The notes beneath the pieces were generated by a model, which ran no database searches, was not told the origin of the DNA, and worked only from the letters and a program-made list of their open reading frames with translations. The position numbers and the translations under genes are program-made. This document shows positions 31,153-39,961 of a stretch of 64,000 bases of DNA, in pieces. Source of the stretch: JAWXBM01 sp964470455 (GTDB lineage Bacteria > Pseudomonadota > Gammaproteobacteria > Xanthomonadales > SZUA-36); assembly GCA_964470455.1 (NCBI GenBank), contig CAYYCX010000001.1:62001-126000 (forward strand), given 5' to 3'. Positions within the stretch are counted from its first letter, which is position 1; every line of letters begins with the position of its first letter.

Positions 31153-32640
31153 TCAATCCGCATCGCGCAGCTGAATGGGAATGGTCCAGCCAGGCGCTTC
31201 CAGGCGCCGCTTGCCATCACTGGATTTGAATATCCCGGGTTCGCCGAGATTTTCGCGATCCCAGAGTTCGCAGGTTACCTGTTTGTGGCGGGTGTCCAGC
31301 GCTTCGCAGTAATTGGTATAGAGGCACAGGCGGATGTCAGCGCCCAGGCCGAGTTTCATTTTCAGGAACCAGTCCGGATCGGCCAGTGACTGGCGCGCGG
31401 CGGCGATGATGTCGGCTTCGCCCTCTTGCAGCACTCGTTCCGCCTGCTCGAACCCATGAACACCACCGGCGGCTACAATCGGTGTATCGAGTTGCCGGCT
31501 GCGCAGGGCCTGTCGAATGCGCGCGGTGGCGTTGAGGTTGCGGCCAAACGGCCCTCGCGCATCGGAGATGTACTGCGGCATGCACTCATAACCGCTGCGC
31601 CCGGTGTAGGGATAAGCGGCCGCCCCAACTTTGGGTTGCTTGGCATCTTCGAATTTTCCGCCCCGCGACAGCGACAGGAAATCCATGCCGGCACGTGCCA
31701 GTTCAACACCGAAATAGCAGGCGTCGTCCACTGTCATGCCGCCGTCCACACAGTCTTCCGTCAGGTAGCGGCAACCCACGGCGAACCCGGGGCTGACCAC
31801 CTCGCGAACTGCCGAAAGTACTTCCAGAGGCAGGCGAACTCGGTTCTCCAGGCTGCCACCGTAACCGTCATTGCGCCGGTTATGCGCCGACAGGAAAGAC
31901 GCCATGGTGTAGGCATGCGCATAATGCAGCTCCACGCCGTCAAAGCCTGCCTGCTCGGCTCGAACAGCAGCGGCCGAAAACAGGCCCGGCAGCACCTGCG
32001 GCAACTCGCGAATATGCGGCAGGTGCATGTCATCCACACGTTCACGATAGCCTCTGGAAAAAGTGTCGTACTCGCGCTCACTCAGCACTTCCCGCAAGTC
32101 ATCGTCGTCCAGCTGCATGAGCGCAACGCGGATTTCATCATCTGTGGGCTGGACATCGGGATTCCTGGCAGTCACGGCCTGGCGGTGACGATCGCTCAGC
32201 TGTAAATGCTGGGTGAAATATTTCTCTGCGGTGGGGCGTCGGTTGATGCGCAGGAAGTCGATCAGCTGGATGAACAGCCGCGTGTGTCCGTCACTCGCTT
32301 CGCGCACGGTATTGACCAGTTCCTGCAGCCCGGGCAGGTAGCGATCATGGCCGATACGCAGCAAAGGGCCGCTGGGGATATCACGGATACCGGTGGCCTC
32401 GACCACCAGCGCCCCGGGCCTGCCCCTGGCAAAACGCCGGTACCAGGCAAGCAGCTCGGGTGTCACGTGGCCGTCTTCGGTGGCACGCCAGGGCACCATG
32501 GCCGGCACCCAGGTGCGCTGCTCCAGCGTTACCGGCCCGGTTTTGATGGAGCTGAACAGCATCGAAGCCGATGCCGTGTCGCGATCGGGCCAGGCACCGG
32601 GCTGCGGCTGGTATTTGATTCGTTCGGCAGGCCGCCACAT
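31153..32640 (-). CDS. Old-yellow-enzyme family NADH:flavin oxidoreductase
   Basis: The frame opens at TTG 32694, overlapping the thioesterase gene by 17 bases. The ATG at 32640 gives 495 residues and a more typical N-terminus. The OYE barrel is shown by HYAHAYTMASFLSAHNRRND and GYGGSLENR, FMN/substrate contacts at the usual place, and VAAGGVHGFEQAERVL near the phosphate-binding end. Unlike longer 2,4-dienoyl-CoA reductases it has no C-terminal NAD domain. It stands between the thioesterase and the monooxygenase/OYE fusion, so it probably reduces a dearomatised ring-CoA intermediate. Confidence 0.85.
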   Translation of the reverse strand: MWRPAERIKYQPQPGAWPDRDTASASMLFSSIKTGPVTLEQRTWVPAMVPWRATEDGHVTPELLAWYRRFARGRPGALVVEATGIRDIPSGPLLRIGHDRYLPGLQELVNTVREASDGHTRLFIQLIDFLRINRRPTAEKYFTQHLQLSDRHRQAVTARNPDVQPTDDEIRVALMQLDDDDLREVLSEREYDTFSRGYRERVDDMHLPHIRELPQVLPGLFSAAAVRAEQAGFDGVELHYAHAYTMASFLSAHNRRNDGYGGSLENRVRLPLEVLSAVREVVSPGFAVGCRYLTEDCVDGGMTVDDACYFGVELARAGMDFLSLSRGGKFEDAKQPKVGAAAYPYTGRSGYECMPQYISDARGPFGRNLNATARIRQALRSRQLDTPIVAAGGVHGFEQAERVLQEGEADIIAAARQSLADPDWFLKMKLGLGADIRLCLYTNYCEALDTRHKQVTCELWDRENLGEPGIFKSSDGKRRLEAPGWTIPIQLRDAD

Positions 32641-32677
32641 CAGGTCTGATTCCTGCCTGAATTGCGCTTCATTGAAC

Positions 32678-33460
32678 TCATCCTGCCGCCGCAACCCGCT
32701 GGCGATTCAGCCGGGGCAGCAGGTGCGCCGGAATCGGCACGCTGCGCAACTGGCCGTTCTGGTGCGTTACAAACACAATCGTCTGCCGGGTTTGCAGCAA
32801 CAGCCGGCCATCACGCGCAACCGCCATGCCCAAACCCAGCGAGCTGCGGCCCACATGCAGCACCACCAGGCTGAGATGTACCGTGTCGCCGTTTGCTGGC
32901 AGTTCCCGAACTTGCGTTTGCAGTTCTACGGTGGGAACCAGCGCGCCGTCCTTGGACTGCAAAGTCGCAAAGGGGGAATCCAGGCAATCAGCAAACCACT
33001 CTTCCATCAGGACTGCAGTCAATTCATAGCTGCGTCCCAGGTGCATGCGACCGTCGGCTCCTGTCATCCAGCTGTGAATTTCCGCCTGGCGTACGAAGTT
33101 TTCGGTGCTGGTCTTCCAGGCGGGCTGAAGCATGGTTTCCAGGCCGGCTCTGCGCGACCTGAAACAGAGTTCGCCGGCTGACCGGCCTGTCACGGTTAAT
33201 TCTCCCGGCTGCGGGCCGTGCTCCGCTTCCAACTGGAGTCGCTCGCCCAGGCGCGCGGGGTGGTGAAAGCTGGTTTCCAGCAAGGCCGGATTGTGCAGTG
33301 CAAAGATTTCCGGAAAGGAATCGGCCAGCATTTCAAAATAGCGCGGATAGTAGACGATGCCCGCGCCATCAATCTGCGAAAAGCGGATGACATGGCTGTT
33401 ACGCCACCCACCGCGGTCATCATTCTGACCGGCATTTTCGCTGACAGGCTGCAAATTCAA
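32678..33460 (-). CDS. Double-hotdog acyl-CoA thioesterase (4-hydroxybenzoyl-CoA thioesterase-like)
   Basis: The 260-residue protein contains two hotdog halves. The first has FSQIDGAGIVYYPRYFEML, matching the 4HBT motif with Asp at the catalytic position. The second has RSYELTAVLMEEWFADCL and VLHVGRSSLGLGM. It is the first gene of the leftward operon and begins about 70 bases from the ATTTT-N6-AAAAT palindrome. A thioesterase here would release CoA from dead-end aryl-CoA esters or the final product. Substrate not shown. Confidence 0.8.
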   Translation of the reverse strand: MNLQPVSENAGQNDDRGGWRNSHVIRFSQIDGAGIVYYPRYFEMLADSFPEIFALHNPALLETSFHHPARLGERLQLEAEHGPQPGELTVTGRSAGELCFRSRRAGLETMLQPAWKTSTENFVRQAEIHSWMTGADGRMHLGRSYELTAVLMEEWFADCLDSPFATLQSKDGALVPTVELQTQVRELPANGDTVHLSLVVLHVGRSSLGLGMAVARDGRLLLQTRQTIVFVTHQNGQLRSVPIPAHLLPRLNRQRVAAAG

Positions 33461-33532
33461 GCGTCCGCTCCAAACTCGAACAAGGCGTGAAATCCACGGC
33501 GTGGATTTCCCTGCTGGGAGTATAAGCGAATT

Positions 33533-33550
33533 TATTTTATATACAAAATA
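33533..33550. promoter_or_regulatory. Candidate MarR operator, site 1
   Basis: TATTTT-ATATAC-AAAATA is a perfect 6-bp inverted repeat with a 6-base spacer between the divergent thioesterase operon and MarR gene. With its left flank it shares ATTTATTTTATA and a right AAAAT arm with the site upstream of the indolepyruvate oxidoreductase-like operon. MarR proteins bind palindromes of this size. Confidence 0.6.
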
Positions 33551-33633
33551 TCTTTACTGCATTATTTCACATTGCGTGTATTTACGGCCGGGTGGTACTC
33601 TTCGCAGAGAGATTGCCAACACCGCACCCATGG

Positions 33634-34122
33634 ATGGCTTTTCAAATGGCTGATTCCGGCAAGAATGAAAATCGTCAAAAGGAATCCCTGCGCACCTGGT
33701 TACGCCTGCTGTCCTGCGAATCGGTGATCGAGCAGCGCCTGCGCAGCGTATTCCGGCAGCATTTCGATGTCACCCTGCCCCAATTCGACGTGCTGTCCGA
33801 GCTGGAGCATGCCAGCAAGCCACTCACGATGTCCGAGCTGTCGCACGAGTTGATGGTTTCCAACGGCAACATCACCGGTGTGATCGACCGGCTGGTCACC
33901 ATGGGCCTGGTACAACGCGAACGGCCCGAGCATGACCGCCGCATCCAGTTCATCCAGCTGACCGAAAAAGGCTCCCGGGAATTTCGCCGCATGGCCGAAT
34001 TGCATGAGGCATGGGTGGATCAGCTGTTGACCGATCTCAACCCGAAAGACATGCAGCAACTGCAATCCCTGCTCCTCAAGGCCAGGAATTCAGCGGTCAA
34101 CAATGAAAGCAAGTTGATGTAA
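33634..34122 (+). CDS. MarR-family transcriptional regulator
   Basis: The protein has about 162 residues from ATG 33634; ATG 33646 and GTG 33592 are alternatives, and none has a strong ribosome binding site. The winged helix is clear: TMSELSHELMVSNGNITGVI (recognition region), then LVQRERPEHDRRIQFIQLT forming the wing with the DxR pattern. It diverges from the aryl-CoA operon across a palindrome, the usual arrangement for MarR repressors of aromatic catabolism, which are released by an aryl-CoA or acid. The same palindrome at 42189 suggests it also controls the second operon. Confidence 0.88.
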   Translation: MAFQMADSGKNENRQKESLRTWLRLLSCESVIEQRLRSVFRQHFDVTLPQFDVLSELEHASKPLTMSELSHELMVSNGNITGVIDRLVTMGLVQRERPEHDRRIQFIQLTEKGSREFRRMAELHEAWVDQLLTDLNPKDMQQLQSLLLKARNSAVNNESKLM

Positions 34123-34176
34123 TTTCCAGGCGCCTGACTGCCCAAGCCTGGAAAAACCTCTTACTGATTATGAAAG

Positions 34177-34482
34177 TCAAGCCAATACATCCAGGCCTTT
34201 GCGCTCCACAATGTTCAAAAGCTTCATGGATGGACCATTGGGCTTTTTCTTACCCTGCTCCCACTTTTGCACTGTCGACGGGCTGGTATTGAGGTAGGCA
34301 GCAAAAACCCCCTGGCTGGCCCTGTTACTGATTCTGATCTTCCTTATCTGGGCGGCGGTATAGTTTTTCACAGGTGGCAGACAAAGCGCATCGAACTCCC
34401 GAAGTGTAGCGATATCCATGGCCCCAGCTTTGGTGAGACCCTTGGCAGTTTCATGCAGCGTTTCAAGAATTGATTTAGCCAA
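34177..34482 (-). CDS. HigA-like XRE-family antitoxin
   Basis: The 101-residue protein has a helix-turn-helix (RASQGVFAAYLNTSPSTVQKWEQGKKKPNGP) of the Cro/XRE type near its C-terminus, preceded by a short helical segment, as in HigA/NadS antitoxins. It overlaps the upstream toxin gene by eight bases, so toxin comes first, the usual order in HigBA modules. The pair lies between the two aryl-CoA operons and is convergent with the MarR gene. Confidence 0.85.
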   Translation of the reverse strand: MAKSILETLHETAKGLTKAGAMDIATLREFDALCLPPVKNYTAAQIRKIRISNRASQGVFAAYLNTSPSTVQKWEQGKKKPNGPSMKLLNIVERKGLDVLA

Positions 34483-34855
34483 TCTGATTCACCTCGATTT
34501 CTATTAGTTCGCCGTATTTCAGTGCTGCATCCAGCTGCTTATGCTTATAACCCAACAGCTCCGTTGCCATCCGTTTGAGGGCTATTGATTCCCGCAACGT
34601 AATGTTGGCTCGCTGATTCTTCCTGAATCCATAGATAAATATCACCCGATCATTGCGCTTGAATGCGATTAGGGCACGAATCCCGCCACGCTTACCACGA
34701 CCCCCCACGGCAAGTCGCTTTTTGTAGACATGTCCACCTAAGGATGCATCCCATAAGCCGGAATTGACTTCCTTTGCAGCATTGAGCAACGCTGACTCAC
34801 CCAGGTCGTAATCCATGACTGCACGGGAAAATTCGCGAGTATAGAAGAGCCGCAT
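34475..34855 (-). CDS. RelE/HigB-family toxin
   Basis: The ATG at 34855 starts the conserved RLFYTREFSRAVMD segment; upstream in-frame codons to 34885 are unlikely to be used. The 126-residue protein is basic in the middle (YKKRLAVGGRGKRGGIRALIAF), then VIFIYGFRKNQRANITLRE, the pattern of the RelE-fold toxins paired with XRE antitoxins. It should act as a translation-dependent mRNA interferase, inferred from family. Bases 34886-35165 to its left-hand neighbour contain no supported gene. Confidence 0.85.
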   Translation of the reverse strand: MRLFYTREFSRAVMDYDLGESALLNAAKEVNSGLWDASLGGHVYKKRLAVGGRGKRGGIRALIAFKRNDRVIFIYGFRKNQRANITLRESIALKRMATELLGYKHKQLDAALKYGELIEIEVNQIG

Positions 34856-35165
34856 ACGGGATCCTGTTGACTGGAAGTCTAGCACTTAGTGCGACACAAA
34901 GACAACGCGCACCACTTCATCAGCAGCAACTACGCAGAACAGATGTTGATTGCGCGATTTGGACAAGGGCCCAGAATGGCACAGCAATCCATCAGCACCA
35001 TCAGGCAATCACCCCGTTGGGGTGTAGGATTTCTCTGGGGAAGCTCTGAAGAAACCAGAGTTTCCCTGGATGTTGGGACGCAGGAGAATGCAGGATTGAG
35101 GAAGCTGCTTCAGGAAACTTTGATCACATCAATATCTGGCGTGGCCTGAGAATCCGGCGGATCAA

Positions 35166-35564
35166 TCAGTCAGCGCTTCCCTGAATTACGGCGGTAGTTT
35201 CGATTTCCAGCAAGGCCTCGGGCTCAACCAGGTCGTTCACACCGACCACGGCCATCACCGGAAAATTCTTGCCGATGATCTTGCGGTAGGCCTGCCCCAC
35301 GGCGGGCAGGTTCTGCCGGTATCCATCGAGGTCCTTGACGTACCAGGTCATGCGGACAATGTTCTCCGGCCCGGCCCCTCCGGCCTCCAGCACGGCCACG
35401 ATGTTTTCCAGGATCTGTTCCAGCTGCGCCACAAAACCCCTGGCAAATTCGCCCTGGCTGTTCCAGCCCACCATGCCGGCCAGGAAAACGAATTTGCCTT
35501 CAGCGATGACGCCGTTTGAATAACCCGAAGGGCGCGGCCAGGAAGGGGGGTTGATGTGTTTCAC
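35166..35564 (-). CDS. Rid-family protein lacking the deaminase arginine
   Basis: The 132-residue protein has the YjgF/RidA fold: GKFVFLAGMVGWN, then NIVRMTWYVKDLDGY and the C-terminal LLEIETTAVI. In active RidA an arginine follows FPA near residue 105; here the matching segment is FPVMAVVGV, with Met104 in that place. Enamine/imine deaminase activity therefore cannot be assumed. It overlaps the acyl-CoA dehydrogenase gene by four bases and ends the upstream aryl-CoA operon. In an aminated-ring pathway a Rid protein could act on an enamine-CoA intermediate, possibly by binding only. Confidence 0.82.
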   Translation of the reverse strand: MKHINPPSWPRPSGYSNGVIAEGKFVFLAGMVGWNSQGEFARGFVAQLEQILENIVAVLEAGGAGPENIVRMTWYVKDLDGYRQNLPAVGQAYRKIIGKNFPVMAVVGVNDLVEPEALLEIETTAVIQGSAD

Positions 35565-36724
35565 GATTGCAGGTCCTTATAGGTTTGTTTGGCGATGATG
35601 ACTTTTTGTACTTCGCTGGCACCTTCGTAAATGCGCAGGGCGCGGATTTCCCGGTACAGCGTTTCGGCGATGTTGCCGCTGACCACACCGGCACCACCAA
35701 ACAGCTGTACCGCCTGGTCGATGATTTTCTGTGCCGTCTCGGTGGCAAACAGTTTGGCCATGGCCGCCTCGCGTGTCACCCGCTCCTGGTAACAGTCCTT
35801 GGCCCAGGCTGAACGATAAACCAGCAGCGCGCTGGCATCGATGCCCATGGCCATTTCCGCAATGCTGGCCTCGGTCATCTGCAGCGCACTCAGTGGCGCG
35901 CCGAACAGCTGTCGCGTGCTGGTGTGTCTCAGTGCTTCATCCAGCGCCCGCCTTGCAAATCCCAGGGAAGCTGCGGCAACCGAGGTGCGGAAGACATCCA
36001 GCGTGGCCATGGCGATTTTGAAACCTTCGCCACCAGCACCGATCTGCCGCTCTGCCGGAATACGGCAATCCTCAAAACGCAGGGTGGCCAGCGGGTGCGG
36101 CGCTATGGTTTCGATGCGACTGGCGATGGAGAAACCGGGCGTGTCCGCATCGACGATGAAGGCGCTGAGTCCACGTGCTCCGGGCGCTTCGCCGGTGCGG
36201 GCAAACACACAATAAAAGTCCGCGATGCCGCCATTTGAAATCCAGGTCTTTTCACCGTTGAGGACAAACTCATCGCCGTCGCGCACGGCGGATGTTTCCA
36301 TGGCGGCCACATCGGAACCGGCTTTGGCTTCTGATAGCGCGAAAGCGGCGATGGCCGCACCACGGGCCACGCGCGGGAGGTAGTTTGCGCGTTGCTGCCC
36401 GGTACCAAACAGGGAAATCGGGCCACTGCCCAGGCCCTGCATGGCAAAGCTGAAATCGGCCAGTCCACTGTGATAGGCCAGAGACTCCCGGCACAGGGCG
36501 ATGCTGCGCACATCCAGCGTTTCGCTTGCGCCGCCAAAGGCTCCAGGCACGCAATGCTTCAGCCAGCCCGCGGCACCCAGGTCGTGCACCAGTGAACGGC
36601 AGATGCCGTCGGTATCGTCATCGTGGCGAAACGGGTATGCGGCGGTCCATTGCCGCAGTTCGTCCAGCAGTTGCCGGTGTGAATCGGCAAAGAACGGCCA
36701 ATCGATGAAGCTTTTATCCGGCAT
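35561..36724 (-). CDS. Acyl-CoA dehydrogenase
   Basis: The 387-residue flavoprotein follows the ACAD pattern: FALSEAKAGSD (FAD/substrate contact), WISNGG, and the C-terminal ALRIYEGASEVQKVIIAKQ containing the candidate catalytic glutamate in YEGASEV. It would introduce a 2,3-double bond into an acyl-CoA derived from ring reduction and pass electrons to ETF. It is coupled to the Rid gene by a four-base overlap and lies about 70 bases past the enoyl-CoA hydratase gene on the same strand. Confidence 0.9.
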   Translation of the reverse strand: MPDKSFIDWPFFADSHRQLLDELRQWTAAYPFRHDDDTDGICRSLVHDLGAAGWLKHCVPGAFGGASETLDVRSIALCRESLAYHSGLADFSFAMQGLGSGPISLFGTGQQRANYLPRVARGAAIAAFALSEAKAGSDVAAMETSAVRDGDEFVLNGEKTWISNGGIADFYCVFARTGEAPGARGLSAFIVDADTPGFSIASRIETIAPHPLATLRFEDCRIPAERQIGAGGEGFKIAMATLDVFRTSVAAASLGFARRALDEALRHTSTRQLFGAPLSALQMTEASIAEMAMGIDASALLVYRSAWAKDCYQERVTREAAMAKLFATETAQKIIDQAVQLFGGAGVVSGNIAETLYREIRALRIYEGASEVQKVIIAKQTYKDLQS

Positions 36725-36795
36725 GAGTCAGGTCGCCTTGGTCCATTGGAATGGGTCTTGCACCCGGCCGCAAGGAATCACAATTGAAACCCCTG

Positions 36796-37602
36796 CTAAT
36801 CACCCTGGAACTCCGGTTTCTGCTTGGCCACAAATGCATCGTAAGCCCGTTTGAAATCCGCGGTCTGCATGCAGATGGCCTGGGCCTGGGCCTCGGCCTC
36901 AATGGCCGTATCCAGGGACATATCCCATTCCATATTGAGTTGATTCTTGGTGAAACCATGTGCAAAGTTCGGGCCTTCGGCCAGGCGGTTGGCCTGCTCG
37001 ACGGCTTTCTCGAGCAATTCATCAGGCTCAAACAGGCCGTTATAAAAGCCCCAGTTCAAACCCTCCTGGGCAGTCATCGAACGGCCGGTATAAAGCAGTT
37101 CTGCTGCCCTGCCCTGGCCGATCAGGCGCGGCAGCATGGCACAGGCGCCCATGTCCGCACCGGCCAGGCCCACCCGCGTAAACAGGAAGGCGGTTTTGGC
37201 CTGCGGCGTGGCATAGCGCAGATCACTGGCCATGGCGATGGCGGCGCCGGCACCGGCGCAAACACCGTCGATGGCGCTGATCACCGGTTGCGGGCAATTG
37301 CGGATGGCCTTGATCAGGTCGCCGGTCATGCGGGTGAAGCGCAGCAACTCCTTCATATTCATTCCGGTCAGGGGGCCGATGATTTCATGTACGTCGCCGC
37401 CGGAGCAGAAATTTCCTCCGGCCCCCGTGATGACTACGGCATGGACCGCTTCGTCATGCACGAAGTCACGAAAGGTATCGCGCAGTTCCGCGTAGGAATC
37501 AAAGGTAAGCGGATTCTTGCGCTCCGGCCGGTTGAGTGTGATGCGGGCCACTCCGGCCGCTGATGTTTCCATCAGGAAATGTTTTTTCTCGCTGGATTTC
37601 AT
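36796..37602 (-). CDS. Enoyl-CoA hydratase/isomerase family protein
   Basis: The ATG at 37602 follows AGGGGAA; another ATG at 37620 overlaps the SDR stop as TAATG and is also possible. The crotonase fold shows in ITLNRPERKNPLTFD, VVITGAGGNFCSGGDVHEI (oxyanion hole) and AIDGVCAGAGAAIAMASDL. About 268 residues is normal for the family. It should hydrate or isomerise a ring-derived enoyl-CoA, upstream of the acyl-CoA dehydrogenase gene in the same operon. Confidence 0.9.
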   Translation of the reverse strand: MKSSEKKHFLMETSAAGVARITLNRPERKNPLTFDSYAELRDTFRDFVHDEAVHAVVITGAGGNFCSGGDVHEIIGPLTGMNMKELLRFTRMTGDLIKAIRNCPQPVISAIDGVCAGAGAAIAMASDLRYATPQAKTAFLFTRVGLAGADMGACAMLPRLIGQGRAAELLYTGRSMTAQEGLNWGFYNGLFEPDELLEKAVEQANRLAEGPNFAHGFTKNQLNMEWDMSLDTAIEAEAQAQAICMQTADFKRAYDAFVAKQKPEFQGD

Positions 37603-37619
37603 TTTGGATTTCCCCTGCA

Positions 37620-38384
37620 TTACATGACTTCACCGCCAGCGACAGCTATCGACTGGCCGGTTATGGATGAACTTTCCCTGCGGCACAACCAGAGTACCGT
37701 GTCCGCCACCTCGCTTGGCTGGATCAGACGGCCCTGGGGATTGCTGCGGACCAGTTCCGCCAGCGCATCTTCGGCACTGCGCCCCGTCGCCTTCACGATG
37801 TTTTCCACCGAACTGGCAACGATGTCGGTATCGGTGTAACCGGGGCAGACTGCGTTGACCGTAATGCCCTTGCGGGCAAATTCCAGTGCCAGTGATCGCG
37901 TCAGGCCAATCACTCCATGCTTGGCTGCGCAGTAGGCGCTGACGTAGGGATAGCCGCGCTGTGCCGAAGTGCTGGCGATGTTGATGATGCGTCCCTGGCG
38001 TGCAGCCAGCATGGATTCAATCACCGCGCGCGTGCACAGGTATACCCCGGTCAGGTTGACGTTCAGCATGAACTGCCAGAAATCCTCGTCCATTTTGTGA
38101 AAGGGGCGCGCCTCGGCGGCACCGGCATTGTTGACGAGTATGCTGACCGGCCCCTGGCGTTCCACGGCCAGCCCAAACGCCTGTCGCACTTCATTGGCCT
38201 GGGTGACGTCGGCCACCGCAAACTGCACACCCAGCTTTTCAGCCGCGGCTGCCAGGCGCTGCTCGCCCCGGCCCATCAGGGTCACACGCGCGCCGTGCTT
38301 TTGCAGTACGGAAGCAATCGCCAGTCCAATGCCGCTGCCGCCTCCGGTTACCACCGCATGCTGTCCCTGCAAAAACTCACTCAT
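37620..38384 (-). CDS. Short-chain dehydrogenase/reductase
   Basis: The start at 38384 gives 254 residues and an N-terminus two residues into the usual SDR beginning (SEFLQGQHAVVTGGGSGIG). It overlaps the preceding stop by eight bases. The classical SDR set is present: TGGGSGIG for cofactor, NNAG, a catalytic serine in IASTSAQ, and YCAAK for Tyr/Lys. The C-terminal SSSITGQSIAVAGGEVM is typical of hydroxyacyl-CoA or ketoacyl reductases. It probably oxidises a 3-hydroxyacyl-CoA in the pathway. Confidence 0.9.
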   Translation of the reverse strand: MSEFLQGQHAVVTGGGSGIGLAIASVLQKHGARVTLMGRGEQRLAAAAEKLGVQFAVADVTQANEVRQAFGLAVERQGPVSILVNNAGAAEARPFHKMDEDFWQFMLNVNLTGVYLCTRAVIESMLAARQGRIINIASTSAQRGYPYVSAYCAAKHGVIGLTRSLALEFARKGITVNAVCPGYTDTDIVASSVENIVKATGRSAEDALAELVRSNPQGRLIQPSEVADTVLWLCRRESSSITGQSIAVAGGEVM

Positions 38385-39924
38385 GATCCCACTCATGACC
38401 CTCAATGCCTCCTGATTGCAGCACCGCGGCAAACACTTTGCCTTCCTCATCCGCCTGCGCCGCCTGGCTCAGGCGCCGCACCCGCGCAGCGCGGTCCTGT
38501 GAAGCAGTCGCTTCCGCCGCCTCGAGTATCTTCTGGTAGCGGTGCAATCCGCGTTCATAGGTTTCGCCATAGCCCTTGACCATGCCGATGCTTTGCGCCA
38601 CAGCGAGGGCGAAATCGTGATCGCCGGCGCCATGGATACGCGCCAGCCAGTCTTCGATCAAGCGGGTCTGCGTGGCGAAACGGTAAGTGCCCCGGCGCCA
38701 GCGCTTCAGTCCGGCCAGTGCTGCCAGTTGCAGGTAGCCGAACACGTTGGTGGTGGTGATATTGCGGCCCTTGCCCAGCAGCGGTTTCGTCCAGCGGCGC
38801 GCACGCGCCGAAGTCAACAGGCGTTCACCGAGCTTGCGCGGCAGGGTATCGCACAATTCTTCGAAACGCGGATGGAAGTATTCCACCACATGCGCCGGTT
38901 GCTGCGCCGATACATTCAGGTGGCTGCGCACGCCCTGCATGCGCCGCCCGGCGGTCTTGATTTCAGCCACCCGGATGGTGTCTTCGTAGCACATCTGCAG
39001 CGCCAGCTGGCGGGCGACTTCTGAAGACAATTCATAAGCCGTGTGCTCACCCCGCAACTCGCGCTCGCGGGCGACCACTGCCTGCAATCGTTGCAGGTAC
39101 AGGCTGGCGTAGTCCGCGTCCTGGTACTCCAGCGCGCGCAATGCGCCATGCGCGACAATGGCCTGCACCGGTTGCGGAAATTCTGCCTTTACGCGGGCCA
39201 ACAGCGCTTCGCCCCTGGGCCCTTCCGCCTGCGGCAGGGCCAGTGGCTTCCTGGCCGGGCCGCCAGCTGTTCCGAGCACGTTAACGGTTTGGCTGCCCTG
39301 CTCAAAACCCGCTTGAAAGCCCGCCAGGTTGGCTTCAACTGCTTTGCCACCCGCACGTATCGCGGCCTCAAAGGCCGGGCGCTCAAACGGCAAGGCACGG
39401 CTGGCGGCAATAGCCCCGAGCAGCACCGCGCTGATCACGCTTTGGGTCTGCTCGGCGCATTCTGCCATGTCAAAGGCGATGAATTTTCGCGCGGCCTTGA
39501 GCGCTGCTTCCATCACCGGGGCCTGGTCGATGATGCCGTCGCCGAGGGCGGTCTTTTCGGTGATGGAATAAACCCGGTGCGTGCTGGCGATCAGGGTGGT
39601 GATGTTGGGCGTGACAAATCCTTTTTGGATGGCCCGTCCGGTTTCGGCAAATTCGCCGGCCACCACCAGGTCCACGTCACCCGGCACGGGGTAGGTGGTG
39701 AACACGGGTTCACGGCCGCCCTGCCGGACCTGCTCCTCTGGAAACAGCTCCACACAGTACACCGTTGCACCCGTGCGCTGCGCCACGCCGGCGACATAAG
39801 TGGATTGAGCCAGATATCCGTTCGACTGGGCAATCTCGACCAGCCACCTGGTCAGCACGCCACCACCCTGGCCACCCAGGGCCAGGATCGCAACAGTCAG
39901 GGGCCGGTCGAATTTATGCTCCAA
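38377..39924 (-). CDS. Indolepyruvate oxidoreductase subunit beta-family protein (2-oxoacid:acceptor oxidoreductase gamma domain plus extension)
   Basis: Of the 515 residues, about 1-200 form the catalytic gamma domain of 2-oxoacid:ferredoxin oxidoreductases, starting LTVAILALGGQGGGVLTRW, with GDVDLVVAGEFAETGRA. The remaining 300 residues are an Arg-rich helical extension (RARRWTKPLLGKGRN...) found in proteobacterial indolepyruvate oxidoreductase beta-family proteins but not in archaeal IorB. It lies 37 bases past the alpha gene. With alpha it would decarboxylate an aryl-pyruvate to an aryl-acetyl-CoA, reducing a ferredoxin. Confidence 0.88.
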   Translation of the reverse strand: MEHKFDRPLTVAILALGGQGGGVLTRWLVEIAQSNGYLAQSTYVAGVAQRTGATVYCVELFPEEQVRQGGREPVFTTYPVPGDVDLVVAGEFAETGRAIQKGFVTPNITTLIASTHRVYSITEKTALGDGIIDQAPVMEAALKAARKFIAFDMAECAEQTQSVISAVLLGAIAASRALPFERPAFEAAIRAGGKAVEANLAGFQAGFEQGSQTVNVLGTAGGPARKPLALPQAEGPRGEALLARVKAEFPQPVQAIVAHGALRALEYQDADYASLYLQRLQAVVARERELRGEHTAYELSSEVARQLALQMCYEDTIRVAEIKTAGRRMQGVRSHLNVSAQQPAHVVEYFHPRFEELCDTLPRKLGERLLTSARARRWTKPLLGKGRNITTTNVFGYLQLAALAGLKRWRRGTYRFATQTRLIEDWLARIHGAGDHDFALAVAQSIGMVKGYGETYERGLHRYQKILEAAEATASQDRAARVRRLSQAAQADEEGKVFAAVLQSGGIEGHEWDHE

Positions 39925-39961
39925 GTCGCATTACCTTTTTCAGCCGCACTGCAACCGGGCC

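Noticed and set aside
28797..31229. An 810-codon open frame on the plus strand, antisense to the monooxygenase/OYE fusion
   Set aside because: It is a shadow of the GC-rich coding strand: no family motif, no start signal, and the minus-strand gene has full domain support.
34889..35149. Small open frame of 86 codons between the toxin and the Rid gene
   Set aside because: No ribosome binding site, no family words and no conserved neighbour; likely chance.
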